Below, piece after piece: positions 45,438 to 60,271 of a stretch of 64,000 nucleotides of DNA. The stretch lies in contig NC_061802.1 of NCBI RefSeq assembly GCF_021462225.1, positions 6,653,859 through 6,717,858 of the forward strand, in the 5' to 3' direction. The translations under genes were made by a program, and so were the position numbers. Under the pieces are notes generated by a model. It was not told the origin of the DNA. It saw only the letters and a list, made by a program, of their open reading frames with translations, and did no database searches. The stretch's first letter is position 1. Each line of letters starts with the position of its first letter. Source of the DNA: Girardinichthys multiradiatus. Lineage: Eukaryota; Chordata; Actinopteri; Cyprinodontiformes; Goodeidae.

Positions 45438-48400
45438 GTGAGTAGTTGTGAAAAACTTTTAGAAAATCACAATGACTTCTTTTTAACGGTTCTCACTCGA
45501 GACAATTGTTTTCTTGAAGCTGGAGGCATTCCTGTGGGATCTTCGCCGATCTCCCTTTCAGGTAGGTGAAACTTTTTACCGTTGTTTGCTTGTTTTGCTC
45601 TCTGTTAAACGTTTGTATGTCAACATCTGCCAAACAGGGGAAATGTTTCTTTGCGTCTCGGGGAACAGCAACATGTCGCCACATGTAAAGAGATCGAGTC
45701 ATTTCCAGCTTCCCATGAAATTATTTCTCTAACAGTAAACACAGAGAAGTCGGTGATTCATAATTCTGAACAAGGAAAACAACTTTACCTTTAACGTTTC
45801 TCACATTCTTGCTGTGCAAACTATACAAAAACCAACGTTTGAACACTGATGCTATTTGTTTGGTCAAGGTCATTTATTTTCATTACAAAACTGTTTACTA
45901 TTATGATCTTGAAGCCAAATGATTTTATTCAATTTTTTTTTCTTTCCTCTCTCTAAACTGGGACTGGTTTTACAGTCTCTAATGATGGTTTCTCATAAGT
46001 TTCTTGAAAAAAGGAAAATGGTTGGCCCTCTAAAGAGCACCATTTAATTGAAGAGGGCCTTATTGGGCGTAGTTATGGTGTAGAATGCCACATTAGGCCT
46101 TTTATTAAGCAACTTTGTAACTTTGGTTGTCTAACAGAGGACTTCACTTGCATAGCTATTTTCATTTTTTTGCTCTTGTTATGTGTTATTTAAATAAAGA
46201 GGTCGTTTTAACACGAGAAAACATTGTTGCAATAACATTAGTAACTTAGTTTTTAGAGAAGTAATACCCAATGCCTTGTGGACGTATTTACATCCCTTGA
46301 ACTTTTTCTCATTTGTTTCTGTTACACGTCTCCCTTCAACATGTTCTGTGGGGCTAGAGCAACACAAAGTAGCACATCATTGTGAACTGGAAGACAAAGG
46401 ACACGCGCTTTTCTATTATGTATTTATTTACATACAAATCTGATTGGAGACAGAGCATATGCAAACATACATTTTCAAGCCCCGCATCAGATTCTGGATG
46501 CTTTCATTTAAATTTTGAGTCATTGAATGCGAACGTCTGCCCCAGTCTCAAATCATTTGCAGCCTAAAAGCCTGGGTTTCTTTCAGACTGTCCCTGTATT
46601 TAGCTTCATCTTCCCATCAGCTCTGACTTATATGCTGCCACCACTATGTTTCACTGTGGGGAGGTTATGTTAAGAGTTATTGTTAGTTACCCCTACATAA
46701 AATCCAAATCCAACATATTAAAAGTTCTCGTTGTAACAAGTCATTCATTTCTTTTTAACCATCTTTATTGAACATGGTGCACATAATCTTTCTCATCCTA
46801 TTTCTTCAGCTCCAAACAGCTCCTGGACTTGCTGTCCTCCAGAAATGAAAAGTAAAAATCTTATGTAATTTATTTTTAAGTTATGTACAGTTAAGAATAT
46901 TTCTTTTTTTAGGAGCGTTTTCTGTCCCATAAAAGCCAGACATAGAGGACTGTAGACTCCATGTATGGCATGTCTGCTCTACGACCATCTTTTAATTTTG
47001 AATTTCCCATTTGGAAGGTGGAGGTTTAATTTTTTTTGTCACAAAATGTGCCAATGATGGGTACAAAGATAAACTGGGAAGTTATCTTTTAAATAAGCCC
47101 ATGGAAGTAGCAAATTTTAATGTTAGACCCCTAAAAAGGTTGTGATAAAGAAATTTGCGAGTTATTGACTTGGCTCAGAGTTTGTATTTGGGGAGTGCCA
47201 TCTAACCTGGACCAGTTAGAATAAAATTGGAAAATGTAATTACTGGATAGCAAAACGTTTTTTTTTTTCCTGTTAATCTCTAGAGTCTAGTGTCTGGAAA
47301 AACTGCAGGTCCAAGGAAGCAAATGTCAGAGAGTTTGATAAAGCATTCTTGTTTTAATTTGAGAAATCTATGTTTCACACTAAGCGGGGGTGGGGTGTAA
47401 ATGCCTAGAAACACAAAGACTTTGGGGCTCTTTCTTTATGCAGTGTAAACAGATTAACTTTATTTTCATTCTTTGTGTGAAAGCAAAAGTGAAACTTAAG
47501 CGATTTACTTTAACTGAGCAGTTCTGGTTTATGAGAAATTCAGAAAATTTCATTAAACTGTTACTTGATGGTAAATGGTTGGTTATGAACTACAAAGAAA
47601 CACATTTACATGTGAAACAAGTTCTTAATGATTCCATCTTTACTTTCAAAAACACCAGTTTTCAGGGTTTGGATTTTTAAAATACACTGAAGGGTTAAAA
47701 CGGCTATAGAACTTCATTATTAGATTTCATTATTATACATTAGAATGGCTACATAAGAAACAGCTGTCCTGTTCTGCAGCTTTGCTCTCTTTAGCATCTA
47801 TAGTTCCCAGAGGGTAATGCTATCTATCAATAAAGAAAATCATGCTGTCAGCTCTTCCGAAGAAACTTCAGTTGGTAAGTGAAGTCAGAGGATAAAGCAG
47901 ACTCGTTGAACAGGAAGGCATACCAGTGCTGCCAGTACAGTGCAAACAGTCAGTCTCAGTGAAGTAGTATGTGAAGTGGTCTGTGGAATCTGGCATGCAT
48001 TGCATTCATCCTTCCTTTAATGTCTCAACGGCATAAAAGGAAGGAGGAGATGTGGCCACTGTCCTGATTGCTGATTTAGGTGCATTCTCTGCATTTACTT
48101 CAACCTTTTTGATTGATTGTGTTAATTATTCCTAATGGTGTGTGGTTTTGAGACCACAAACATTTGACTTGAGTGTCAGGATGTGTTTTTGTTCTCGCTT
48201 TCTCACAAGCTCTAGTTTCAAGATCTGTGTGACAGAGATAGTGTGACAGCAGAATCCACAGATGGAAGTGTTCAGTCTTTCCTGGAGAATGTGTGTGTGT
48301 ATGGGGTGTGTGCTGAAAAAAAGAGGCTTGTTTTCCTTTAGTGTTGGTGGTTGACAGGAGTTCCTAATCTGGGCTCTGGCTGTGTTTACCTTGGCTGCTG

Positions 48401-51400
48401 TCGGGAATGCGGATTTGATTGTCATGTATTGCTTCGTTTCTCTGCAACATTTACAGGACAGGGAATTTTTACATCATGTCCGTCAGAGGTAGAACCTATC
48501 CGTGTCTAAATGCTGCAATGCTTTCTGAATATATATATATATATAAAAACATATATACTTATAAAGTTTAGGTAGAATTAATTAATAGATCTATATTGTT
48601 AAATGTACTTTATTTGCATTTCTTTATCAAAAGTCTAATTAAGTATCAACTTTAATTTGCAGATTGACTACCTGCGGCAGACCATAACATGTATGTGTTT
48701 AATCTTCAATTAAGGCAGATTATTAGCAATATCTACACTACCGGTTAAATGTTTTAGATTGCATTTCTCACTTAATGGGTCTCTTTATTTTCATGACTAT
48801 TCAAATTGTAGATTTTCTCCAGAGACTAACGTATTAATGAACACACATGGAATTATGTAGTAAACAAAAAGTGTGAAATAAGTCTAAACATTTTTATATT
48901 TTAGATTATTACAGAATAGCCACCCTTTGCTTTGACTGCTTTGATCTCTTAGCCTTCTCTCCTGAGCTTCATAAGGAAGTAATTTTCCAAAGAGGCTTGA
49001 GAGAACCTCCCAGAGGTTCATTGAGAGGTGGCCAAAGTTTAATATTTCAGTCATTACAGCAAGGGGCAGCTACTTTAAGGAATCTAAAATATAACATATT
49101 TCAAGTTATTTTATAATTTTTGGTTTGCTACATAATTGCTGTTTTGATGCCTTCATCAAGAATATACGTACAATGTAAATAGTCATAAACATAAAGAAAA
49201 CTATTAAATGAGAAAGGCGTTCTAAAACTTTTGACCGGTAGTGTATGTTCCTATAATGTTTAGATTTTAATGAATCTTTGTAGCTGTGTGCTTCTGAAAA
49301 TAAGAAGTGTCTTTTCTATTTAAGCTCATCTTTACCTGTAAGATGATCCCCTATTGGCTACCTGATGAATGATTTTGAGTAGACTACAGGAGGTCTTTAC
49401 TGGCTTCATTGTAAATATTTCATGAGATGAAGCACCTGATTGCAGTATATGTTACTATGTTTAACACTGTGACCTAGTTGTGGCTAATATTAAGTAATGT
49501 GATCTCCTAGTAGCTATGAATTTTACTTTTAAATTGTAACATATCTAATTAAATACAGGTGCATCTTAAGTTTAGTTTAGTTATGCAATTCAAAAGTGAA
49601 ACTGGGATGTTTATTCATTACACATAGAAAAAAAATACTTCTAGAGTTTATCTGTGTTTAAAAAACAACAACTAAATGAACTGTCTTAGAACATTGGAAA
49701 AGTAACAGAAATGTTACTATGGCTTACACAATCATGAGGAAGACTGCTGACTTGACCGTGGTCCAGCATTTATTTACACCCGACACAAGGAGGGTTGACT
49801 ACAAATGATCATTGCAAAAGAAGCTGGCCGTTTAAGGGTGGTGCTGCATGCAAGCATATTTAGAGAAAGCTGAGTGGAAAGAAAAAATGTGGTAGAAAAA
49901 AGGTGCACAACCAACAAGAAAAAGAGCAACCATGTTACCTGCCTCTATTGCTCTACTGTGTTTTTGTTTTTCTGGACATTTTCAAGCATTTCATGTGCTC
50001 CTCTCCCGTCAAGTTTTATGGAGATGCTGATTTAATTTTCAGCAGGACCTGGCATATTTTGGCTTCACCGGGTTCAAATTCTGTAAAAAATCCCCTATTA
50101 ACCACCTTTTGCTAACAGATTATCAATTGGTTAAGCGGATAAATAGTCAACAGATTAATTGATTAGCAAAAAAATCGTTAGTTGCTGCCCTAATGTGCTA
50201 TATAGTGCATGCAGATATAAGAGCGACGTCTTTATGTGTAGAAAAATACATTGCATCACCGTGTAATCATTTAAACAAATGCTTACAAGCCCCATCAAGT
50301 CAGTGAACCATCACCTCATTTGACCTCTGAATGAATTCCATTCTTTGTGGCTGGTTGCAAGCATCTGAATGTTCCTTGAGGCCAGTGATGCAATATGATA
50401 ACCAGGTGTTTGCCGGTCTATGTACAACTCTACATTTTCTGTGCAGGTTGCATAAAACATGATGGATATATTGGATATATTTTTGATTTTATGAATGCCC
50501 ACAGGCAGGAAATGCAATCAGCATTTAAACAGTACTAAAAGTAGAACTTTTCTCTCCATGGCTTTTAGTTGTGATTTTTGTTTAACCAGTCTAAATAAAT
50601 TCAATCTGCCCTGATTTTTGGGTTTTTTGTAACTCTGCCCTGGTTATCGAACCATTTACTTGGTTTAAAGTCACAAGGCTTGTGCCAGTGCTAATGGGCA
50701 AACTGTTGGTGAGGCAACATATTGTTGCTCGCCCCAGAGGGCGCGTTAGTCCATACTTCTTAATTAGTTCAGACAAGTGGATTTCATCGGATTGTGACCG
50801 GTTGAGTTGCTGGAAGCCTTGGGTGGTAATTGTTGTGTTAGATGGACATTTATCAGCTTATTATACTTTTATGCCTCTAGGCTGTTTATGCCCAAGAAAT
50901 CCCCTCAAACCAGACAATTATCTCTAAATGTAAGTTATGATCCACGTTAGAAAGGTCAACCATGAAATTAAAGCAGAACCTGTTACATAGGTTTTGACTA
51001 AAGCCAGTGAAAATGGCAATGATTAATACTCAAATCTGGACTAACTGGAAGTGACGTATTCCATTGGTGACTTCGATTCCTGTTTCTGATAGCTAATTGC
51101 TACAGAAAGCCACACCACTCAACTAAACATGGCAGCGAGGCATGTTGCTCTCACTTTAAATCATTTCAGCCTGGTGAGGACATAAGGTTAATCTATGTTC
51201 ACCTGAGCCAGAGGTCTGTGGCTCTGGCACTGGGCCGTTAAGGTTGATGCAAACGCTAAGCGGATTAAGTCCTTTGTTTTGCCGTGACAACCACTTGGCA
51301 GTGTGCTCACAGAGAAGGCAGCAGATCCAAGGAGGATTTTTTTGGTTATTATTTATGTGAAGAAATTAGCACCCTGTGGTGCTATATTGTCTATATGCGT

Positions 51401-54400
51401 TATGTGTATGTTCAAAAAGGAAAAGAAACTGAAGGTTGTTATAAAGAAAGAGCGACATTTGCTCCACAAGGTTATCGAGAAGCTTGAAATGTCTGTTGTG
51501 TCAACCTGCCTTGAGTGTGTCAGCATGGGAAGAGGAAACAGGTATGCAAGTCTATTGCTGATGGCCGCAGAGTGTTGATTGTCTTATTATATCTCAGAAA
51601 GTCAGGTGAACATGTGTAAGGATGAAATCATTTTTTGCATGTCATTGTGGATTCAGTTTATTTAGACATTTGCAGTTCTTTTAAAAAGCAAAGCAAAACT
51701 TGAATTATTGAGGCAGGACCTCTAAGATTTGGCTGACAGTATTCGTGTATGTAGACAAGGGTACTTCTCAGTTTTGAACTTGGAATAATATATGCAATTT
51801 AATCATTTTTATTTGAATCTAGATTTGTAAACATTTGGTCAAATGCACATGTTGAACTTCTGCATCTTGGTCTTATTTCCCTAGAGGAGCCAATCTTAAA
51901 TTTACTAATGAATTTCCTTAAGCATAACTTTAATAACTGGATAAAGATTCATACTGGGAGGAAACCCAATCAATCTTGGAGCTCAAATCTAAGTAAACTA
52001 TCATCTTATAAGGTCAAATGTCATCTCAGAAAGGAGCATTTCACTTCTTCCTCCTCTGGTAAATGTCTGTTTTTAACTGAGCATGCGTTTTAAATTACAA
52101 CAATTCAAAAGTTGACAATTAAATGTAAACTTTATTTAAGAGTAAATATAAGGAATATAAAATCCAGGTTGTTGAACTTAATTTAGTTCTTAACATGGAC
52201 TAAATACTAATTTAAATTTCAGAAAGTGGGGTTAGGGTTAAATTATGCTGTTCAGTATTTCCTGATTCTGAATCATCTGTTTTTGCTCTGCAGAAGAGTG
52301 AATCCTCTGCAGGCATGCATGACTGGATTAGTTTTATGATGTTATGAATTAATCCCTTGGACTTAATCACCTTTTCAATTTTGCACCACAGTCTCGCTGC
52401 TGGCAAGTTTACGCCTTGTGAGTAGCCTGTGTGGCTTTTGTGTTTGTCATCCTGGTAAAATATGACTCAAGGCACACTTTCTGTTGGTTAAAGTAAAACA
52501 AACTTGAGTTAAAGCATCTTGGTGATGTTTACATATCTGTGTGGAGATGTTGAGAGCACTACAACATTGCCAAATGTGGTCAGAATGGTTTGTAGGTTAG
52601 TCATTGAGATTATGGTGAATGCAGAGTTTCAGGTTAACTTAAGTATTCATGTAATCCTTGCAACAGATTGGATTTCAGGGAGGCTTGTGTGGAATCACTT
52701 TATACCCAAAGTGGGGGGAAAAAATTAAGGCTGCGAGACCATTGGCAAAGCATTTAACCTTAAGACCCAAGTCGGATAATTTGTTTTTTTAATCTGTGGT
52801 GCTTTGTTTTTAAAATGAATTAAAGGCTTACTGTACACTGGTACTTGAGTGCTTTTTTTCTGCTGTCCAAAGACCTGCAATAATTAAGCCAATTAATCTG
52901 AATCAAAGCTCCGTATGTCGGCCGGACAAGTTGGAACTCAACATTCACAAAAAGAAAGGAAAGCAACAAAACTGATTCGGTTGAATTCCCACAAAAAAAT
53001 AAGGCAAGACGGCTTTCTTAAAGGATTGTGTGAGTTTGTTTTCTATCATCATAAAATGATATCTTTATCTAGATTGATACTTTTGTTTGTTCAATTAGAT
53101 CTTGTCCCTGAATTGTTCTCTCTCGATGGTAATGTGAGGAGGAATGGAAAAGTTTCACTTGTGTGCTTTCATTAAGCCGTCGGTCCTTTAGGCCGATTAG
53201 GTTAAACAAAGGGATATATGATCACTGCAATGGACTCACCTTAAACAAAATGCTGCTTCTATTAAACCATTTAGCACAGCTGAGCCCAACATTATTCATA
53301 CCCCTGGCAGATTTAGATTTAAATTAATATTCCAAGTTAACCAACATGTTTTTTCTAAGTGAGAGTAATATTAAAATTTGGAGTGTCCAAGCCAAAATCC
53401 CAATTTGAATCTGATAGAGACTCTGTAGACTGAGCTAAAGATTATGGTGATGGGAAGGAGGGTTTCTAATCTCAAAGCCTTGGAGTTCATCGCAAAAGAT
53501 GAATGGCCAAAAATACCAGCTGAAACATGCCAAAGGCTTGTCAACAATTACCAGGCAAGTTTGATTGCTGTAATGCAGATATAGGATCCTCAACTGCATT
53601 TAGAAAAGGGTATAAACAATTTTAAACATGCCATTTTATTTTCTTAAAATAAAGATTTTTTTTCAGAAACGATACCCCTTGTACATTGTGCTATTATCAT
53701 TTTTGAGATGCCTTTATCATTTCCAATCAAATGTCTTTGTTGAATACGTTTAAATCTGCCAGAAGTAGGGCTGGGCGATATGGCCTAAAATCTGTTATAT
53801 ATATTGATATATTAAGCAGTTCACCTCGATAATGATAAAGAATATGGTAGGCCAGCATAAATAATTCACAGCCAGTTATATTGATGGTATGAATCCCCTG
53901 TACTGGATTTTCACAATTATTTTTATTGCCACTTTAATGGGCTACAGCGCCTGCAAATAAATGAAGTAACAATTACAATCATAGCTAAATCATCTCAATA
54001 GTTGCCACACACAAACACAGAATAAAACAGCCAGTCACCCCCCGAAAGGTAACTTCATTAAGATGTGCACACTTACCGACTGCCAGGTGAAGCCTGTGCC
54101 CAAAACACTGCACTGGCATCCACCTATATAGCTCCGCAGCTTTAACTATGTTTGCGCTGTTGTCAATAGTAATGGCGACAAGGTCCTCTTCCTTGATATC
54201 CTATGCAGACAACATTGCGCTTAAAGCTTGTCTGACCATCTCCCCGGTATGATCGGCTGGAAAATATGCCGTCTCCAGCACTCTGGTGTGCAGTTTCCAT
54301 TTGTTGCTGATGCGATGTACAGTCAGACTAATATATTCTTCCCATTGGACCAGGTTTTTGTACTGCAGGTGGTGAAAGAGGTTGGATGTATTGCTTCGGC

Positions 54401-57400
54401 TGGTTGCCACAGTCTTTTGGCACAGTTTACACTTGACATTTTTTTGTTCAAATTCATCCTTGCTGAACCCAAAATGTTGCCAATCGATTACTTCTTTTTT
54501 TTTTTTTTTTTTGTAAATGAGCTGCTCCTCTTCCTCCTCAACCAGCCCTCCCCCCCCCTTACCATTATTTCAACCTCTCTGTCTCTTTCACGTCTGGATT
54601 TTCTTTTAATGTTTTTTAAAATACTGACGTGGGCAAAATTACGTATATTATTGTCATAAATTTCGTTATCGGTAAATTTTCGGTGTATCGCCCAGGCCTA
54701 GTCAAGGGTATGAATAATTCTGTGCTTAACTGAATATATTTATGATTTTTTTCTTAAATGGCTACTTAAATTACATTTTGATGGAAATATGCCTTTGGGA
54801 GGGGCGTGGGGGGGGACAAATGCTTTTGCATTTTAGATTACATACTATAGACCCTGACTGTCTGTCACTAAATGTCTACAGTGTTGCTCAGTGACCAAAA
54901 AGCATGAGATTTCCATAGTAAGGTTACTCAAGAACCTCGAGTAGAAACACTGCGGTGTCAGGTCTTTTGAGTAAAATTGGCATGAAAACTCCTATGCAGT
55001 AGGATTCTGTGGTGGTACTTTCAATCCAGCTAAATCTATGCATTCCTTTTATTTTGTTTTAGTCCTTTTGCTTTTATATATGCTTTCTGGCCTATTAGTT
55101 TTTAACATGGTTACCTCACTTTTATTACTTATTATATTTATACCTGTTTGTGTTATACAAATTAGTATTTTATTTTCAGCTAATTGCATGTTTCATGCAT
55201 ATTTAAAAGTTTTATTTTTGAAGCACCTTGATCTAAATGCCTGTCAGAAATGGGCTATATCAATAAAGGTTGTCCCACTAATTGATAATTGCTTTAAGAA
55301 CTGTGATACTTTATACAGCTGGAAAAATCTCTGCTCACTCTGCCACTTTGTCTGGCATTTATTTATTATGACTATTTTATTTATAACATTTATTGACTTG
55401 TCTTTGTCGTGAGGGGAAAAGTCTAGCATCCTTCTTTCAGTCAGCTGTCTAGCAGTGTGCAGCATCAAGTGGCAGAGCTTAAAGTACTGATTGAGCCATA
55501 TCGTCATAAGGAACACGTTCTCAGGATCATTTCATTCAGAGGCTTCATTAATTCCTTTCTGTGTGATTAAATGTCATTGGGTTGGATGATTCCGTGTTAT
55601 GTTGGCCTCCGGTTTTCTACCGGCTTACCACCTAGAAAAAGAACCAGAGAAGGTTTCTAAAATAGCTTCTCTCCCTGGACATAGTTACTTTGTATTTTAA
55701 ACTCTAAGGTACACATTTTCATTCCAGGGTAACTTTGCATTTTTACAGCTTGGTAATCATGACAAGTAGGAAATGTTTGATCCTATTTTTGGATTTACTG
55801 CTTGTGAGTTCCTGTGTTTACATTTTCAAGCTGTAAGAAGGTTTTTTTTCTATGAGGAATCATGCGAAACACAAGCAATTATTTCTGCTGTTTCATTCAT
55901 TGAAAGTAACATTCATTTTTAGTACCATTTGTTACAGGTTACATGCAAATTCAAAGCAAATTATTTAACCAGTTATGCATCAGGTAGCTAAATCTGGAAT
56001 CACCTTGCTCTTATGTTTTGTCTTTGCAGGATGGAGTCCTCTTGCCTGGACCTGGCTCTCGAAGGCGAGCGGCTCTGTAAGGCGAGTAACTATCGTGCAG
56101 GCGTGTCCTTTTTCGAATCTGCCATACAAATTGGAACAGAGGACCTCCAAATTCTCAGCGCCATCTATAGCCAACTGGGAAACGCTTACTTTCACCTTCA
56201 AGAATATAATAAAGCCCTAGAGTATCATCGACATGACCTCACGCTAACCAGGTAAACGTTTTCACAATTAAAAACTTTTCTGCCTCTTTTTTTGGCATTT
56301 TAAACTGTCCACTTTTGCTAATACGGCGCTAGGACTATCGTTATATGGGGGAGCAATATAACAAAATTGATTGCTTTAATCAATTTAACATAATCAAAAT
56401 AGATGCAGCAAGATTTAACAGCTTTTAAAAAGCACTAGCAATAATTTGAGTTCTCTACAAGGTGTGCAGCTTTTTTCTTTATCTTTATTTGTTTCTCTCC
56501 ATACCTCTCTCTGTTTTTTATATATATACACTTCCTTACCAAGATCAGTCTTGTACAGCCAGGGGTAGTATTTCTCCGGGTAAACCTCTCACCCAGTGAT
56601 GTTGATTTTTGCTACTTGTCAGGGGCGGGGCCTGAGGTACTTGCGAATTAGGAGAGTTATAGCTACTACTTGCAGTAGTGAGTGCTGCTATCCTCACAAC
56701 TCTGAGGGTGTTATGCAACAACAACAAAAAAAGCAGATATTTTAGCTTGTTTTGCAGGTTGTTGCAACATCTGTATCAACTGGCAGGAGTGTGTGTTTCC
56801 CTGTGCGCATGCATGTGTCTATCTGGCTGGTACTCCGCCTCGAGTGATACAAACAGTACAAAATGACAGAGTTGTGAAAATAACATACATATAAGTCATT
56901 TTGTAGGACCTGTCTTATTTAGGAAAGGTAACCCTTAATGACTTCTGTTGTGATCTAGGTTATTTAGAAAATAAAATTCATTTTATTGTTAATTTCACCG
57001 TCTATGGGCGACCATGGGAAACACTGCTGTTTAAGAATTGAATGCAAAATATGGTCTGCCATATTTCTTAAAATCTTTAAAAATGGAATGTTGTGTTATT
57101 TATTTGTTCTCCCTGTTTTCCTTTTCATTTTTATTTGTAACAATAGGACAATTGGAGATGAACTTGGAGAAGCTAAAGCTAGTGGGAATCTTGGAAACAC
57201 ATTAAAAGTTTTAGGACGATATAATGAAGCTGTGGTTTGTTGCCAAAGACATTTGGACATCACAAAAGCTGTGTTTGATAAGGTGGGTTATATTTTTGCA
57301 GTTTTAAAATGCCATGTTACTAGGTTTAAAGTAAAAATAATATGAGATTGCATGATTTTTCAGTGATCTGCCAGTGCAGAAATCTCTGGACCAACTTTCA

Positions 57401-60215
57401 GAGTGTCCAGTCTGCATTCAAACAAGAATATCTGATCTGTCTGTGTATTTTAGGTATATAATTACAGTCATTGTGGTTTCGGTTTGTGAAAATCTGCTGT
57501 GCGTGCTGTAGGTTGGGCAGGCTCGAGCGCTGTATAATTTCGGAAACGTCTACCACGCCAAGGGCAAGAGCATCTGCTGGAATGGAACGGAGCCAGGAGA
57601 TTTTCCAGAGGAGGCTAGAAATGCCCTCGGGAAAGCAGCACAATACTATGAGTGAGTTGGCATTGCTATATATTGTGTATTGTTGCGCCATGAAAATCCT
57701 CTGGAATTTTGCAAAGGAAAACACATGCTAAGAAACTGCTGGTTTAAACTCTTACGATGTCCTCAGTATTTATTTTTCTTAAATCCTTGTGCTGTCATCC
57801 TGAAGCTTTTAATGTTTTAAAATAACCAAGGTGTTTCTTTGTTCAGTTATTTTAAATAAAGGTGCTAAACAACTATTGTCACATGAAAAAGATTGTCAAG
57901 TGTTCCCATTATCTAGATGTTCACAAACATTTATTCAGACTTCATGGACTATGTATATCTATCCAGTTCAAATAGACTTTAGTGCAGTCTTTCATACAAC
58001 AAACGATACCTGGCCAGTAAAATCTAGACCATCGATTGAACCCATGCAGATGACTGGAGAACCACATGATCTATGTTTAATTGCCTAAGAAAGGAAAAAC
58101 ATGCTTTGCTATTACTTGCAAAAACGGTCTTTTCCAGCATTTTCTGACCAACAAACCAGAACAAATGATTAATTGGAATAAATTAATCCAAAGGTAAAAA
58201 TTGGAAGCTAGGTTGTTAATTTAGGATTTGTCTTGGTACATGTGTGCAAACACACATTGTGCTCTTCCCAGTATATTTAAGTCTTTGTTTGTTTTTTATG
58301 TATTTGATTTAAATTATAGAGCAAATCTGCTCCTGGTGAAGGAGTTAGGTGATCATGCAGCCCAAGGTCGGACCTATGGGAATCTTGGGAACACCTACTA
58401 TCTCCTGGGCGACTTTGAAAGGGCTGTAGCTGCACATGAAAAGGTAGGCTTTAGTCAAATGTTGAGGTAAATTACACATTTGTCAATGGCTTATGTTTTA
58501 TTCACAGAAAAACATACTAATACTGATAAAGAGTTGGTTGAAACCTGGATACAGAACAGTTTTTGCATCCTTCTGTTTGTTCTGTTATGCAGCGGCTCCT
58601 TAGTGCCAAAGAGTTCGGAGATAAGTCTGCAGAGCGGAGGGCTCACTGCAACCTTGGGAACGCATACATATTCCTGGGCCAGTTTGACATGGCAGCTAGC
58701 CACTACAAGTGAGAAAAACTGAGACTTATTGTAATTTTTCACTCATGGTCTGCAGATGAATTTGGGAAGAAACTGTTATGTGTGGCATTGTTTACAGGCC
58801 AATCTCAATAACTTAGAATACCTGTACTTTAAATGTCCTTTAATTCAGTAATTCTGTAAGGGAAACAAATATAGATTCATAATACATAGTCATATGTATC
58901 AAAAATGTATTTCTATTTGTGCTTATTGCTACTTACTTTCTTACTAAATTTGATGCCTATGGCTTTCAGGTAATGAAAACCCCAAATTCAGTTTAAAAGA
59001 AAATGCAAATATTCCATTCCAGTTTGAGGAGGGTAAAAACAGGAAATAAAAAGAATTCCAGTGAAGAAATGTCAACTTTCTGAAAAGCATACCAAACTGT
59101 TGTACAGTATATGCACTCAATATTTGATCAGGGCTCATTTTGCATAAATTGCTTTGTCAATTTGACGTGGTTTGAAGGTGATCAGCTGGTGGCACTGCTG
59201 AGGTGTTCAGGAAGACCAGGTTGCTTTGATAGCAATCTTCAGTCTGTCTGCACTGTTGCTTCTGGTGTCTCTCATCCTCCTCTTGACAATACTCCACCCA
59301 CAGAAGTCTTTTTTAAATATTTTGCTATTTGTTACTTTGAATTGAATTAGAAAACTGAAAAAATCTACTTTACTAATTAACTGATTTTTTATTTTTTGCA
59401 AAAGTTTCTTTTGTATAAAGGCAACAACAATATGAGAGGAAATGCTGAATTACACCTAAATGTGCATGTTTAAAGAATGAGTGAAAGTAATTCAGTTTAG
59501 TCTAAAATGGTTTGCACTGAAGGATGAGTTTATGACACCAGCAAAGGAGTATTGTTTTTACAGTAACGTTCATGTATGGAACTTAAATTTTTACATAGTA
59601 AAACAAGCTTCTGAAGTCTCAAAGTTGTGTAGAGCCAGACTGTAACCTGGAGATTGTTTTTTCATAAAAAGATACCATATAGACTTGAATTGCATTATGC
59701 ATGTGATTTCACAATCTGTTTATTATTACAGATTTTTTTTCTCCTAATACAAAAGTGCTTGGAAAATGCTAACAAAGAAAGAAAATGAAAAGCCTGATAA
59801 CCATCACTCCCCTTCACCCACCCCAGTCCTTCTTTTACCTTGTTCCACCCTGTCTCTTTGGCCCTCAGGAAGACTCTGCAGCTGGCCAGGCTGTTGAAGG
59901 ACAAAGCAGTGGAGGCTCAGGCATGCTACAGTCTGGGAAACACCTACACACTGCTGCAGGACTACGAGAGAGCCATAGATTATCACCTCAAACATCTGGT
60001 CATTGCTCAGGACCTTAAAGACCGGTACACCATCTGTTGCTCGCTTTCCTTTGACTTTGTTTTGAAATTTAAGGATGAAGGTTGTTTTTTAAACTGAGAA
60101 AAACTTTGTGGTGTTGCAATGAACACCCATAAGACTAAAGTGGAGGCACAGTGACCTGAAATGGGCTTTTATATACTATTTGTGGTGCACGCACAAGTAT
60201 CACAAATACATGAGC

Positions 60216-60271
<56 letters not shown>

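Noticed and set aside
54228..54659. 143-codon plus-strand ORF in gpsm2 intron 1
   Set aside because: Antisense to hAT transposase remnants, ending in a poly-T-encoded Phe run.
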